The notes under the pieces were generated by a model, which was not told the origin of the DNA, searched no databases, and saw only the letters and a list, made by a program, of their open reading frames with translations. The position numbers were made by a program, and so were the translations under genes. From an uncultured Clostridia bacterium (GTDB lineage Bacteria; Bacillota; Clostridia; Christensenellales; Borkfalkiaceae), in assembly GCA_904419945.1 (NCBI GenBank), contig CAJFTM010000001.1, positions 89,443 to 153,442 on the forward strand: a DNA stretch of 64,000 nucleotides, given 5' to 3'. Each line of letters opens with the position of its first letter. Position 1 is the first letter of the stretch. Positions 1 to 9,160 of the stretch are shown in pieces.

Positions 1-180
1 ACAAAAAAAGAGGAGCAAAGGCATAGGAGAAGAAAGTTAAGCACAGGAAAGGCCCGTTAACGGGCGGCGAGTAACAATTGCAAGACTGCCAGGTCGTCAC
101 AGGCGCGGCTTGCGCGCTGTCGGTAATATGAGGGCTAACAGCCCGAAACTGAAAAACCACCGGCTATGCCGGTGGATATT
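1..180 (+). mobile_element. Possible right end of an IS200/IS605-type (tnpB) element with omegaRNA-like structure
   Basis: The first ~50 bases are A/G-rich and open in a frame that stops at about 58, so they could be the 3' end of a gene cut by the window edge. They are followed by a compact array of stems: the palindrome CCCGTTAACGGG (53-64), GGGCT/AGCCC (132-144), and a terminal hairpin CCACCGGC-TAT-GCCGGTGG (157-175) followed by ATATTT. A terminal subterminal hairpin after a structured non-coding stretch is how the right end of IS200/IS605 elements and the overlapping omegaRNA of tnpB look. The transposase itself is outside the window, so this is a resemblance, not a demonstration. Another structured ncRNA ending in a terminator-like stem is the main alternative. 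Confidence 0.35.
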
Positions 181-201
181 TATTTTACGGATTTCAATTG
201 A

Positions 202-230
202 TTGCAGAGTATTCTGTCTGATATAAATTT
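202..230 (+). repeat. Dispersed intergenic motif, copy A
   Basis: Copy of the recurring motif (TTGC)AGAGTATTCTGTCTGA followed by TATAAA. It matches copies at 10416, 43940 and others in core and flanks. It lies upstream of the small membrane protein gene at 390. Confidence 0.45.
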
Positions 231-287
231 GGCAAAATCAGGGGAAATTTCGTCGTATAGATACAATGAAAAAAGATGTGCGTTCTC

Positions 288-317
288 TTGACAAGGGTAT
301 AACGGATGTGCTATACT
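288..317 (+). promoter_or_regulatory. Sigma-A promoter for the small membrane protein
   Basis: TTGACA at 288-293 and TATACT at 312-317 with an 18-bp spacer. Directly downstream, CTCACAATTGTTGAG (316-330) is an imperfect inverted repeat around CAATTG and could be an operator. Confidence 0.65.
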
Positions 318-389
318 CACAATTGTTGAGGGCGGCGCAAATGAATGTGCCGCGGCTCAGAAATATTGTCAAAAGGGAGGAGAGCCGTT

Positions 390-689
390 ATGGACCGCAG
401 GCGCAAGATCATCGGTATCGTGCTGCTGGTGCTTATTTTTATTGCCTTGGCGCTCTCCCTCGATTATATTCTCGTCAACGAGGAACATGAGTGCACGGGC
501 GTCGGGTGCGAGGTCTGTGCCGTTTTGCAAAGGGCGGAGGATACGCTGAGCGGTTCTTCTGCCCGCGAAGCGGCTGCTGTCGCTGTATTCACCATCGCAT
601 TGGTTTCCGGGGCCGCTCTGCTGATCCGGGTATTTAGGCTGCGCACTGCGTCCTCTCCCGTGTCCCTCTTTGATGTCCTGATCGCATAA
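390..689 (+). CDS. Small Cys-rich membrane protein of the HxCxxxxCxxC type
   Basis: A 99-residue protein with two membrane segments (about residues 6-26 and 65-85) enclosing an extracytoplasmic loop that carries His-x-Cys-x4-Cys-x2-Cys. The ATG at 390 follows AGGGAGGAG at a good distance; an upstream in-frame ATG at 345 lacks a ribosome binding site. From memory, similar clostridial small proteins with a HxCTGxxCxxC loop occur beside zinc transporter and Fur-family genes and are often mislabelled as AraC regulators. Here no metal transporter is adjacent. A role in metal sensing or handling at the membrane is inference from the Cys/His loop and that remembered context. It has its own promoter and appears monocistronic. 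Confidence 0.7.
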   Translation: MDRRRKIIGIVLLVLIFIALALSLDYILVNEEHECTGVGCEVCAVLQRAEDTLSGSSAREAAAVAVFTIALVSGAALLIRVFRLRTASSPVSLFDVLIA

Positions 690-1128
690 AACGGGTACAT
701 GCACGGACTCCAATGGCTTTGTTGTGAGCCGGTTGGGGGGTCCTCTGCCCATCGTGCTGCGTGCTGCATTCTGCGGTTTGTAGGAGCTGTCAGGCGCACA
801 TTGAGAGGGAAGTACTGTTGTATATTCGTTTTTTGTGTTCGGGAGCGGACTTCGTCGGCTGCTTTTTTCCCTGCATAGTACCCGCTGTCGGACATCGGCA
901 GGGTGAACTGTGCCGGATGCAAATTGGCAGGTATATTCTGCTTTTGCAAATCGTATGGCCGGAGTCCACGGATTTTTTGCGCGGCTTGGCCGCGTTTCCG
1001 TATCGCTCACCGAGTTTTGTGTCGGCGCCTTGGCGTCCGGAAAGCGAACGGATCTTTCCGCGCATTTTGTTGCGCGGCGTCGCGCGAACGCGCGCCGATA
1101 CAAAGGAGTTATCTGTCTTTATTATATA
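690..1128. other. Gene-free stretch
   Basis: About 440 bases between the small membrane protein and the terminator of the convergent acyl-CoA synthetase gene. Open frames exist on both strands but have no recognisable ribosome binding site, family or membrane signature. A loose match to the dispersed motif (CATAGTACCCGCTGTCGGAC, about 875-894) is the only thing noticed. Confidence 0.4.
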
Positions 1129-1159
1129 GGACGGGGCGCGGCTATGCCGCGCCCCGTCC
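1129..1159 (-). terminator. Strong hairpin downstream of the acyl-CoA synthetase gene
   Basis: A 14-bp perfect GC-rich stem (1129-1142 with 1146-1159) and a 3-nt loop, 26 bases past the minus-strand stop. Only a weak U-rich tail follows, so termination is probable rather than certain. Confidence 0.6.
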
Positions 1160-1185
1160 CATATTCGGTCAGTTATTTTTTGTTT

Positions 1186-2859
<1,674 letters not shown>

Positions 2860-2906
2860 GGGTAAAATATGCCTCCGCGCATCCGTGCGCATACAATATC
2901 TTATTT

Positions 2907-2935
2907 ATTATACCATATTCCGCTCTAATAAGGAA
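2907..2935 (-). promoter_or_regulatory. Promoter of the acyl-CoA synthetase gene
   Basis: On the minus strand TTCCTT (2935-2930), 17-bp spacer, then a consensus TATAAT (2912-2907). About 50 bases lie between it and the start codon. Confidence 0.55.
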
Positions 2936-3002
2936 GCAAATTTTTTTAATTTATTCGAAAAAAATATACAAAATTTCGTATATTTTCACAAATTGCGGAG
3001 GT

Positions 3003-3049
3003 AAAATCATGCGGCGCGGAGAGAATTTCTCCCCGCGCCGCATGATTTT
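3003..3049 (-). terminator. Terminator of the 3.1-4.1 kb lipoprotein gene
   Basis: A 17-bp perfect stem (3003-3019 with 3033-3049) starting 24 bases after the minus-strand stop, ending in GATTTTA. It looks functional in both directions. Confidence 0.8.
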
Positions 3050-3072
3050 CAAAGGCTTTCTCTTTATTTTGT

Positions 3073-4053
3073 TCAGTCAAAGTCGGGTCGGTCCATACGG
3101 AAATGATTGTCTCCCGTTTCATATACGTAGTACGAATTTCCGTTTGCGTCCGTCTCTACCTGTACACGGTACATGGTGCCGGAATAGCGGTCTCCGACAT
3201 AGATGCGGATCCCGCGGCGGCCGTTCTGCTCAAAATAGAAGACCTGCGTCTGTCCGTCGCGCGTCAGTCGGAATTCGATCTCCGTTTCGCCGCCGTCCTG
3301 TTCATAGCTGAATTCGCTTCTTTCCACTGTGCGCCCGTTTTCGCGGATGACGTAGGCGTATTCTTCTTCCGTTTCATCTCGATCATTTTCCGCTTCCTGC
3401 GTGACGAGCATCGTGCGCGTTTCGCTCATTTGTACGATAAATTGCGTCTCGCTCTCCGATTCGTCCCAATCGTTTTCCGTTTCCGTGCGGCCGGAGATGG
3501 GGTATTCTGCGCCATCTACGATCATGATGCCGTCAATGTCATAGACGCGCTCTTCTTCGTCGCGGTCGTCATGGTCATCATCCCATCGATCATCGCCGCG
3601 GCCGAAGCGCTCCGTTTCATTGTAATAGAGGATGTACGAGAGGGCGTTGCCTTCGATATCGCGGTATGAGACCGTCGCTTTGATTGCGTATTCTGCACGG
3701 TCCGAAGTTTCCGTCGTCATGCCGAATGCCCCGTCGCCGAGCAGTCCTTCCACGAGGAACATATAGTCGTTTAAGGCTGCGACCGTCTCCTCGTCCGTCA
3801 CGGTCGTGCGGGCAAGGCTGAGCCCCTTTGTTGCGGCAAGCTGCTGCGCGATGCCGCCGTTCATGGCGGAGAGGATGGAGCCCGCTGTCGCCGCGCTGAA
3901 TGCGTAGCGTTCCTGTACAGGGTCGGTTGCGCCGTCTACGCTGCCGCCTCCTTGTCCGCCTCCCGTCCCGCCGTTAGGGCTGCAGGCGATCAATCCGATC
4001 GAAAGTCCGAGTGCCATCGTCAATGCCAATAAAATTTTCCAAAGCTTTTTCAT
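3073..4053 (-). CDS. Lipoprotein paralogous to the sigma-linked poly-Asp membrane protein
   Basis: A 326-residue exported lipoprotein: signal peptide with lipobox LIAC (Cys24), a Gly-rich linker, then a charged, Glu/Asp-rich soluble domain. No known enzyme family was recognised. Two blocks match the protein encoded at 7270-8577: YAFSAATAGSILS against YAYGAASVGSILS, and AEYPISGRTETEN...ESETQF against VAYPVTGRREAEN...ESETQF. So the two share an extracytoplasmic domain; here it is lipid-anchored, there it is on a transmembrane anti-sigma-like protein. The start ATG follows AGGGAGA. A 38-bp element upstream (4101-4138) is shared with the sigma factor gene, suggesting common control. Function unknown. 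Confidence 0.85.
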   Translation of the reverse strand: MKKLWKILLALTMALGLSIGLIACSPNGGTGGGQGGGSVDGATDPVQERYAFSAATAGSILSAMNGGIAQQLAATKGLSLARTTVTDEETVAALNDYMFLVEGLLGDGAFGMTTETSDRAEYAIKATVSYRDIEGNALSYILYYNETERFGRGDDRWDDDHDDRDEEERVYDIDGIMIVDGAEYPISGRTETENDWDESESETQFIVQMSETRTMLVTQEAENDRDETEEEYAYVIRENGRTVERSEFSYEQDGGETEIEFRLTRDGQTQVFYFEQNGRRGIRIYVGDRYSGTMYRVQVETDANGNSYYVYETGDNHFRMDRPDFD

Positions 4054-4100
4054 GGTGATTCTCCCTTTTTTGTTGTTTGTAAACGGTTCCGGTTCTCGTT

Positions 4101-4138
4101 ACACCAATACAACAACAAAAGAGGAAGAATTGTTGGTG
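4101..4138 (-). promoter_or_regulatory. 38-bp element shared with the ECF sigma gene leader
   Basis: Reading the minus strand it begins CACCAACAA, then TTC, and ends in GGTGT exactly 38 bases later. The same arrangement and length occurs at 9108-9145 upstream of the sigma factor. It may be an alternative-sigma promoter, an operator, or an RNA stem (CACCAA/TTGGTG). Confidence 0.45.
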
Positions 4139-4222
4139 ACTTTTGAAAAAAGTTCAAAAAATTTTCGGAGCCTGAAACGGGCAAAAATTTTGCCGGACCC
4201 TGCAGGCCGTTTCTGCCGGGGG

Positions 4223-5170
4223 TCATAGCCCGTTCGAAGCGGCGCCGCCGCAATGCGTGGCATTGTTCCGTGTGCCAGACAGGAAAGCTTCGATCTCGCG
4301 GTAAGCGGCGCGGCTCTCGGGCAGGGAGGGGAACAGGTACAAAAAGTCGTGCCACATCCCTGTAAAGGAATGCAGAAAGACGGGTACACCGGCTCGGCGC
4401 GCGTTGCGTGCGAGCATCTCCGCATCGCTTGCCGATGTCTCGTATTCGCCGACCAAAAGGAGCAATTTGGAAATCCCGTGCAGGTCTGCGTAGGCGGGGG
4501 ACAGGTCTGGCATATGAGGATCGGCCGATCCGCAGTAGGGGGTCCGCCGGCGGATATCCTTTTCGTGTTCGGAAAAGGATTGATTTTTGGGCAGGGCATA
4601 CAGCGGGTCGCGGTGGCAGTTGCGTTGATAAGAATCGCCGGATGCGGCGAGGTCGGCAAAGGGGGAGATGCAGATGAGTGCGCTTGGCAGGCGGATCCCG
4701 AGATCACGCGCGCGCAGGCAGCAAGAGAGCAGAAGGTTGGCGCCGAAGCTGTCTCCGACGGCAGCGAGCGGTCGATCCTCCGGCAGTTGCTCTACGAACG
4801 CGCGGTAGGCGCGGAAGCATTCGTCGTGCACGGTGGGATAGATGCGCTCTTTGCCCGCTTGATAGTCGATGCTGTATACGCGTGCGCCCATCTCGGCATA
4901 TCGCTCGGCGGCGCGCCGGTAAAAGTTGTTTAAGGCCGCCGTATGCCCTCCTCCGTGAAAATGGAGAAGGTCGATCGCGCTTTCGGGCGGCTCGCATATT
5001 TCGATCCGAACTCCGTCCGCATTCGTCGCGCGCAGGTGAAAGCCGTGCGGAGGACGGTATTTTCCGTCTGTAAAGCGAACAGAACGAGAAAGAGACTTGT
5101 GCCCCCGGCGCAAGGGGTAGGTATACAGCCGCAGCAGAGTGCGCGCGATCCGCGCCCGCAGCGAGATCAC
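4223..5170 (-). CDS. Alpha/beta hydrolase (HSL/esterase type)
   Basis: A 315-residue serine hydrolase of the hormone-sensitive-lipase-like group. The oxyanion motif HFHGGGH, the nucleophile elbow GDSFGAN (equivalent of GDSAGGN), an acidic position in LLLVGEYE and the catalytic His in GMWHDF are all visible in the expected order. It probably hydrolyses small carboxyl esters in the cytoplasm; the substrate is not deducible. The GTG start at 5170 overlaps the stop of the upstream kinase gene (GTGA) and follows GGAGG, so translation is coupled; longer upstream extensions of the frame would run inside the kinase gene. The association with an APH-type kinase is unusual and has no obvious pathway. 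Confidence 0.85.
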   Translation of the reverse strand: MISLRARIARTLLRLYTYPLRRGHKSLSRSVRFTDGKYRPPHGFHLRATNADGVRIEICEPPESAIDLLHFHGGGHTAALNNFYRRAAERYAEMGARVYSIDYQAGKERIYPTVHDECFRAYRAFVEQLPEDRPLAAVGDSFGANLLLSCCLRARDLGIRLPSALICISPFADLAASGDSYQRNCHRDPLYALPKNQSFSEHEKDIRRRTPYCGSADPHMPDLSPAYADLHGISKLLLLVGEYETSASDAEMLARNARRAGVPVFLHSFTGMWHDFLYLFPSLPESRAAYREIEAFLSGTRNNATHCGGAASNGL

Positions 5171-6120
5171 AGTGCCTCCAGCTGCGCGCGCATATTTTTG
5201 ACGAGCGGTTTCATGATCAGGTTGACCAGTACGCCCGAACGGATATAACAATACACCTCGTTCCAAAGTCCGTAAAAGGCGAGCTTTTGTATGCAGTGTT
5301 CGCTGGCGCCGTAGTTTCGGATATACGTCTCGCACAGATAAAAGCGCTTCCCGGTCAGATTGTTGAATTGGAAGAGGTCGTATTCGCGGTCGGCGTACAG
5401 TGAGTTGAGAGGATCGATGAATCCGGTCAGTTTGCCGCCTTTTCCGACCATGATGTTTGCTATATTTAAGTCCCCGTGGATGAGGGAGGCTGTCGGCACG
5501 CGCTCACAGAAAATCGTGTCGAATCGGCGCATTGCTGCCCGCATCACTTCCGGAATGCCTGCATCCAGTTTGTTTTGTGCGGTCAATCGTTCGGCGCCGC
5601 GCAGTACAGCTTCCGCGAACGGGCCGTAATAGTCCGTCCACTCCGCGCAGTCCGGGTGCATCGTGTCGCCGAACATGTCCTGCGTGCAGCCGTGGATCGC
5701 ATGCAGGGCGGCGGTCACTTCTTCTGCAAACGCGCGCCGCTTTTTTTCGCTCTGTAACAGCAGCCGCAGGGAGAGCAGTCCGCTCTTTCCCTCGATGCGT
5801 TGCATCCCGTAACAGTCGGCCGGGATGCGCTCGTCTGCTTTCCGAACAAAGAAGACGCGCGGAAGGGGCGCAGGGCAGTGTGCCCGCAGTAGGCGCAGGT
5901 CGTGCGCCTCCTTTTCCGCCATATCGGGCGCGCGCAGCAGTTTGACGACCAATGCCGTTCCGTCTGTCAGTGTGATGCCGACAGCTCTGCCGAACGAACC
6001 GCCGCCCAGGTAGTGAGCTTTGGCAGTTTCGCAGCCGCCGTATTCTTCCGCAGCAATGCGCGCATAAGCGACGGCCTGTTTGGGATCCAGTGGGATCGGG
6101 GAAATGCGTTCGACTTTCAT
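5167..6120 (-). CDS. APH/fructosamine-kinase-like phosphotransferase
   Basis: A 317-residue protein kinase-like small-molecule kinase. The Gly-rich loop is LGGGSFGRA (about residue 40), the ATP-binding Lys is in LVVKLL, the catalytic loop is LIHGDLNIANIMV and the metal-binding segment is FIDPLN. The order and length fit the APH family, with closest feel to fructosamine-3-kinase and related sugar or choline kinases. It could phosphorylate a glycated amine or another small metabolite; antibiotic resistance cannot be claimed. It is the first gene of a two-gene unit with the hydrolase at 4223-5170, preceded by a sigma-A promoter (6153-6181) and a GAGAGG ribosome binding site. Confidence 0.8.
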   Translation of the reverse strand: MKVERISPIPLDPKQAVAYARIAAEEYGGCETAKAHYLGGGSFGRAVGITLTDGTALVVKLLRAPDMAEKEAHDLRLLRAHCPAPLPRVFFVRKADERIPADCYGMQRIEGKSGLLSLRLLLQSEKKRRAFAEEVTAALHAIHGCTQDMFGDTMHPDCAEWTDYYGPFAEAVLRGAERLTAQNKLDAGIPEVMRAAMRRFDTIFCERVPTASLIHGDLNIANIMVGKGGKLTGFIDPLNSLYADREYDLFQFNNLTGKRFYLCETYIRNYGASEHCIQKLAFYGLWNEVYCYIRSGVLVNLIMKPLVKNMRAQLEAL

Positions 6121-6152
6121 CTTGGTATAAGACCTCTCGTTGGGATACTTTC

Positions 6153-6181
6153 AGTATATCGGAAGTCTCTCTCTTTCGCAA
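6153..6181 (-). promoter_or_regulatory. Promoter of the kinase-hydrolase pair
   Basis: Minus strand TTGCGA (6181-6176), 17-bp spacer, TATACT (6158-6153). Confidence 0.55.
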
Positions 6182-6233
6182 TGTCCGCAGAGGGCTAAAA
6201 GGTGTCCGGAAAGGATGATTTGCGAAGGTTGTT

Positions 6234-7196
6234 TTATTCGAACGAGCGCCTGTATTCGCCAGGAGTCATGCCAAAAGCGGCGGTAAACTGTTTGTACAGC
6301 CCCGATGGGTCAGCGTATCCGACTTCGGAGGCGATCGCGTCGATCGGCATTTTGGTTTCGGTCAGCAGCCGGGCCGCTGCCTGCAGGCGGGATTCGTTTG
6401 CGGCCTGCGAAAAACTCTTTCCCGTTCGGAGCCGGATGCGCTTGCCTGCATAACCGGCACTGTAGTGCTGTTGGGCGGCAAAGTCTGCGAGGGAGGCGTC
6501 GCGGAGATGCTCGGAGAGGTAATTATCCAGTTCGGCGTCCGTATGGGCCGTGGGCTGCGCTTCGCGCGCGCGGTACAGTTCGGCGAACAGCAGAGTCAAA
6601 AGTGCCGGGATCGTTTTCGTTTGCAGCCCGTCTTTTGCGTTTTGTTCGCGCAGCAGTCCCCACAGGAAGAATTCAAACGTCTCGCGCCGCGGCGTAAAGA
6701 CGCAAACGCATTCGGTTTCCGCCAAATCCGGGGCGCTGACCGCTGCATACAGTGGCGGCGGGATGACCAGTTTGACGATCACATCGTTCTCTCTTGCCCG
6801 GGCCAGTTTGTGAGTGCAGCCGGGTGCGAGCAGGGCTGCCTGCCCCGCTTGCAGCAGGAGAGGGCGGCTGTTTGGGAGGGTTTGGGCGCATCGGCCGCGC
6901 GAAACGTAGATCAGCTCGTAGAAGTCCTGTGTGTGCAGATAGGGGCGTTGGCTGGCGGTGTGTTTGCGGATGCCAAATGTATCCGCCGTGCGCCGCGGCA
7001 GGACGGGAAGGTCCGGGAATTGTTCGGCAGCAAAAAAGTCGGTGAGGCGGACGTTTCGTGCCTTTGCCGCGGCGAGGAGCTCTTCGCCGTTGACAAATTC
7101 ACGGCGTACGGACGCTTCGATCTCGCTGTCCGAACGGGCTGCGGCGCCGTCATCGCGTTCTTGCTTTTTTAGTATGTCATTGATCCGTTCATGCAT
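6234..7196 (-). CDS. AraC-family transcriptional regulator with cupin sensor
   Basis: A 320-residue regulator. The N-terminal half has a cupin/AraC-binding pattern (HTQDFYELIYVSRGRC and LAPGCTHKL), and the C-terminal ~100 residues form the double helix-turn-helix of the AraC/XylS family, with the second one ending IASEVGYADPSGLYKQFTAAFGMTPGEYRR. It probably binds a small ligand, often a sugar, and activates nearby genes. The nearest candidates are the kinase-hydrolase pair on the same strand, or itself. An N-terminal extension of about 60 residues precedes the cupin. The effector is unknown. Confidence 0.9.
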   Translation of the reverse strand: MHERINDILKKQERDDGAAARSDSEIEASVRREFVNGEELLAAAKARNVRLTDFFAAEQFPDLPVLPRRTADTFGIRKHTASQRPYLHTQDFYELIYVSRGRCAQTLPNSRPLLLQAGQAALLAPGCTHKLARARENDVIVKLVIPPPLYAAVSAPDLAETECVCVFTPRRETFEFFLWGLLREQNAKDGLQTKTIPALLTLLFAELYRAREAQPTAHTDAELDNYLSEHLRDASLADFAAQQHYSAGYAGKRIRLRTGKSFSQAANESRLQAAARLLTETKMPIDAIASEVGYADPSGLYKQFTAAFGMTPGEYRRSFE

Positions 7197-7214
7197 GGTT
7201 TTTCCTCATAAAGG

Positions 7215-7247
7215 CGCATAGACTTCGCAACTTGCGAAGTCTATGCG
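7215..7247 (-). terminator. Hairpin after the sigma/anti-sigma operon
   Basis: Arms CGCATAGACTTCGCAA (7215-7230) and its exact complement (7232-7247), on the minus strand 23 bases past the stop at 7270. The tail CCTTTAT is only weakly U-rich, and the hairpin lies immediately before the AraC gene. Confidence 0.6.
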
Positions 7248-7269
7248 GATTTGCTTTGGTGCGTTTCGT

Positions 7270-8577
7270 TTAGCTCGGGCGGCGCCGGCGGTCATCATCG
7301 TCGTCATCATCGTCGTCATCATCATCATCATCGTCATCGTCGTCATCATCGTCATCGTCGTCGAATCGGTCGTGGTCGCCGTATTGTCCGTTTCCGAAAT
7401 CGTAGCGATATCCGGTATTTCCGTTATCGTCAAAAATCGTAATGGTAAAGCGCACGCGCGCCCCTCCGATGGATGCTTCGGCAAGGAGTGTCCCGTCGCG
7501 GCTGTCCTCGTTGGAGAAGACGATCTCATCCCGCTGACCGTCGCTCTTTTCGATGGTCATTTTCAGTTCGAGTTCTCCCTCTTCCTGCTCATATTCGACG
7601 ACAGTGCGCTCTGTCCAGCGCTGGCTCGTGCCGTCATTGTAGAGGTAGACGTATTTTTGCTCGATCTCTGCGTCGCCGTCCTCCTGCTCGCTCTCCTGTT
7701 CCATGCGGATATAGGCAGTGCGCTCTTCATTGAGATAAGCAGTGAACTGCGTTTCGCTCTCCGTTTCATCCTCCTTGTTTTCCGCCTCGCGCCGTCCCGT
7801 TACAGGGTAAGCGACGCCGTTTTCGGGCACGAGGATTCCTTCGATCGCATAATATTCCTCGCTTTCGTCCCCCTCTGTATGCTCGCCGAGCGGCGTCATG
7901 TCATAGTAGAGATCGCTGCGGATGCGGTTGCCGAGCAAGTCGGTGTGGTAGACGGCGGTGTGGTAGGTGTATTCGGCATAGTTTCCGTCGGCGGCGGTCG
8001 TTTCATGTTCGATCGCGCCTTCACTGAGAAGCTCTTCGACGAGCGCCATATATCCGTTCACCGTATCCGCGATCTCTGTTTGCTGATCGGTCAGAGCATG
8101 GTCGGAGAGGGCTGCGGAGAGAGTGGCGCTGCGCGCCGAAAGAATGGACGCGCTGCGCGGTACCGCAGAGTTTTGCGCCGTTGTTTGTGCGCCGATACTC
8201 TGCGTGCGCGCCGTGCTGCTGTCTTCTCGGGAGGAGAGGATGGAGCCGACGGATGCGGCACCGTAGGCATAAAAGTCGCTCGTGTTTTTGATCTGCAAAA
8301 ATTTATCGCCGCCCGGGATAATGGGGTCGGTGGTGCCCGTCTGCAGCAGGACCGGCAGCAGGATGCCGAGTGCGATCGCTGCGGCGAGCAGGCCTGCCGC
8401 CAGTGCGATCCAAAGTTTCTTCTTTCGGTGCCAAGCGGTCGATCCGCCGTGGGCATAGGCAGCTTCCTGCGCGGGTTCTGTCGGGTAGCCAAGCTCGAGC
8501 CGGATATTCTCCTTTACGCGTTCGTCGGGGAGGACGGCGGGTGCCTGTTCCGCTAAACGCTTTTTCAGTTCATTCAT
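7270..8577 (-). CDS. Anti-sigma-like membrane protein with a 24-residue poly-aspartate tail
   Basis: A 435-residue protein coupled to the ECF sigma gene by an ATGA overlap, the usual arrangement of an anti-sigma factor. Residues 1-51 are cytoplasmic, 52-76 form one membrane helix, and the rest is extracytoplasmic and rich in Glu and Asp. The exterior shares sequence blocks (YAYGAASVGSILS; VAYPVTGRREAEN...ESETQF) with the lipoprotein at 3073-4053. The C-terminus is 24 consecutive Asp (about residues 406-429) followed by RRRRPS. No zinc-binding anti-sigma motif was seen in the N-terminus. Anti-sigma function is inferred from position and topology only; the poly-Asp tail could bind Ca2+ or other cations at the cell surface. 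Confidence 0.85.
   Translation of the reverse strand: MNELKKRLAEQAPAVLPDERVKENIRLELGYPTEPAQEAAYAHGGSTAWHRKKKLWIALAAGLLAAAIALGILLPVLLQTGTTDPIIPGGDKFLQIKNTSDFYAYGAASVGSILSSREDSSTARTQSIGAQTTAQNSAVPRSASILSARSATLSAALSDHALTDQQTEIADTVNGYMALVEELLSEGAIEHETTAADGNYAEYTYHTAVYHTDLLGNRIRSDLYYDMTPLGEHTEGDESEEYYAIEGILVPENGVAYPVTGRREAENKEDETESETQFTAYLNEERTAYIRMEQESEQEDGDAEIEQKYVYLYNDGTSQRWTERTVVEYEQEEGELELKMTIEKSDGQRDEIVFSNEDSRDGTLLAEASIGGARVRFTITIFDDNGNTGYRYDFGNGQYGDHDRFDDDDDDDDDDDDDDDDDDDDDDDDRRRRPS
7291..7362 (-). repeat. GAT/GAC trinucleotide tract coding for 24 aspartates
   Basis: 72 bases of uninterrupted GTC/ATC (minus strand GAC/GAT) in mixed order. Mixed synonymous codons argue that the amino-acid run, not the DNA repeat, is selected, although triplet slippage could still alter its length. 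Confidence 0.9.
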
Positions 8578-9101
8578 TGCACATCCTCCTTTTCTAAGTA
8601 GGCCTTTAACTTTTTCAGGGCTTCGTTGTTTTTCCAGGTTACCGTACCGATGGGCAAATCCAGCATCGAGGCGACTTCCCGCCGCTTGTATCCGGCTACC
8701 TGGCAGAGCATCAAGATCTCGTATTCCTCTTCGGTCAGGATCTTTGCAGCGGCGTCAAATAGATAGGGAAGCTGCGTTTCCTGTGTTCCGTATTTCCACG
8801 CATCCGTATCGAAATCGGTCGCGATCTCTTTTTTTGTGCGGCGCAGGTGATTTAAGGCGAGGTTTTTGCCGATGCGCGTCAGCCAGGCTGCAAAATTTGT
8901 GCCCGGCGCATAAGATTGTAAGGATCGCAGCGCCCGCACATAGGTTTCCTGTAACAGATCTTCCGCATACATTTTATCCCGGACGATGTAGAGGATGGCA
9001 AAGTAAACGGGTCGGTTGGTCTGCTCATAGACGGCGTCGAATGCGCGTTGGTCTCCTGCGCGCAGGGCCGCGATCTTTTGTTCCAGTTTGCTGTTTTTCA
9101 T
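8574..9101 (-). CDS. ECF-type RNA polymerase sigma factor
   Basis: A 175-residue sigma-70 factor with only regions 2 and 4. Region 2 is visible as DKMYAEDLLQETYVRALRSL followed by FAAWLTRIGKNLALNHLRR, and region 4 as LTEEEYEILMLCQVAGYKRREVASMLDLPIGTV. The start at 9101 (ATG) follows AGGTGTGAG; a GTG seven codons upstream is a weaker option. The gene is translationally coupled to the membrane protein at 7270-8577, which likely holds it inactive until an envelope signal arrives. A sigma-A promoter is at 9161-9189, and its own target promoter may be the 38-bp element in its leader. Confidence 0.92.
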   Translation of the reverse strand: MKNSKLEQKIAALRAGDQRAFDAVYEQTNRPVYFAILYIVRDKMYAEDLLQETYVRALRSLQSYAPGTNFAAWLTRIGKNLALNHLRRTKKEIATDFDTDAWKYGTQETQLPYLFDAAAKILTEEEYEILMLCQVAGYKRREVASMLDLPIGTVTWKNNEALKKLKAYLEKEDVQ

Positions 9102-9107
9102 GTTCTC

Positions 9108-9145
9108 ACACCTATAAAACACACAGAGAGCCGAATTTGTTGGTG
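9108..9145 (-). promoter_or_regulatory. 38-bp element in the sigma gene leader, shared with the lipoprotein gene
   Basis: Minus strand CACCAACAA...TTC...TATAGGTGT over exactly 38 bases, matching 4101-4138 in end sequences and spacing. Here it ends at the ribosome binding site of the sigma gene. Confidence 0.45.
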
Positions 9146-9160
9146 GAAAAGCTTTTTTTT

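Noticed and set aside
7243-8556. 437-codon plus-strand frame
   Set aside because: Antisense to the poly-Asp membrane protein; its Ile/Val run is merely the complement of the GAT/GAC tract.
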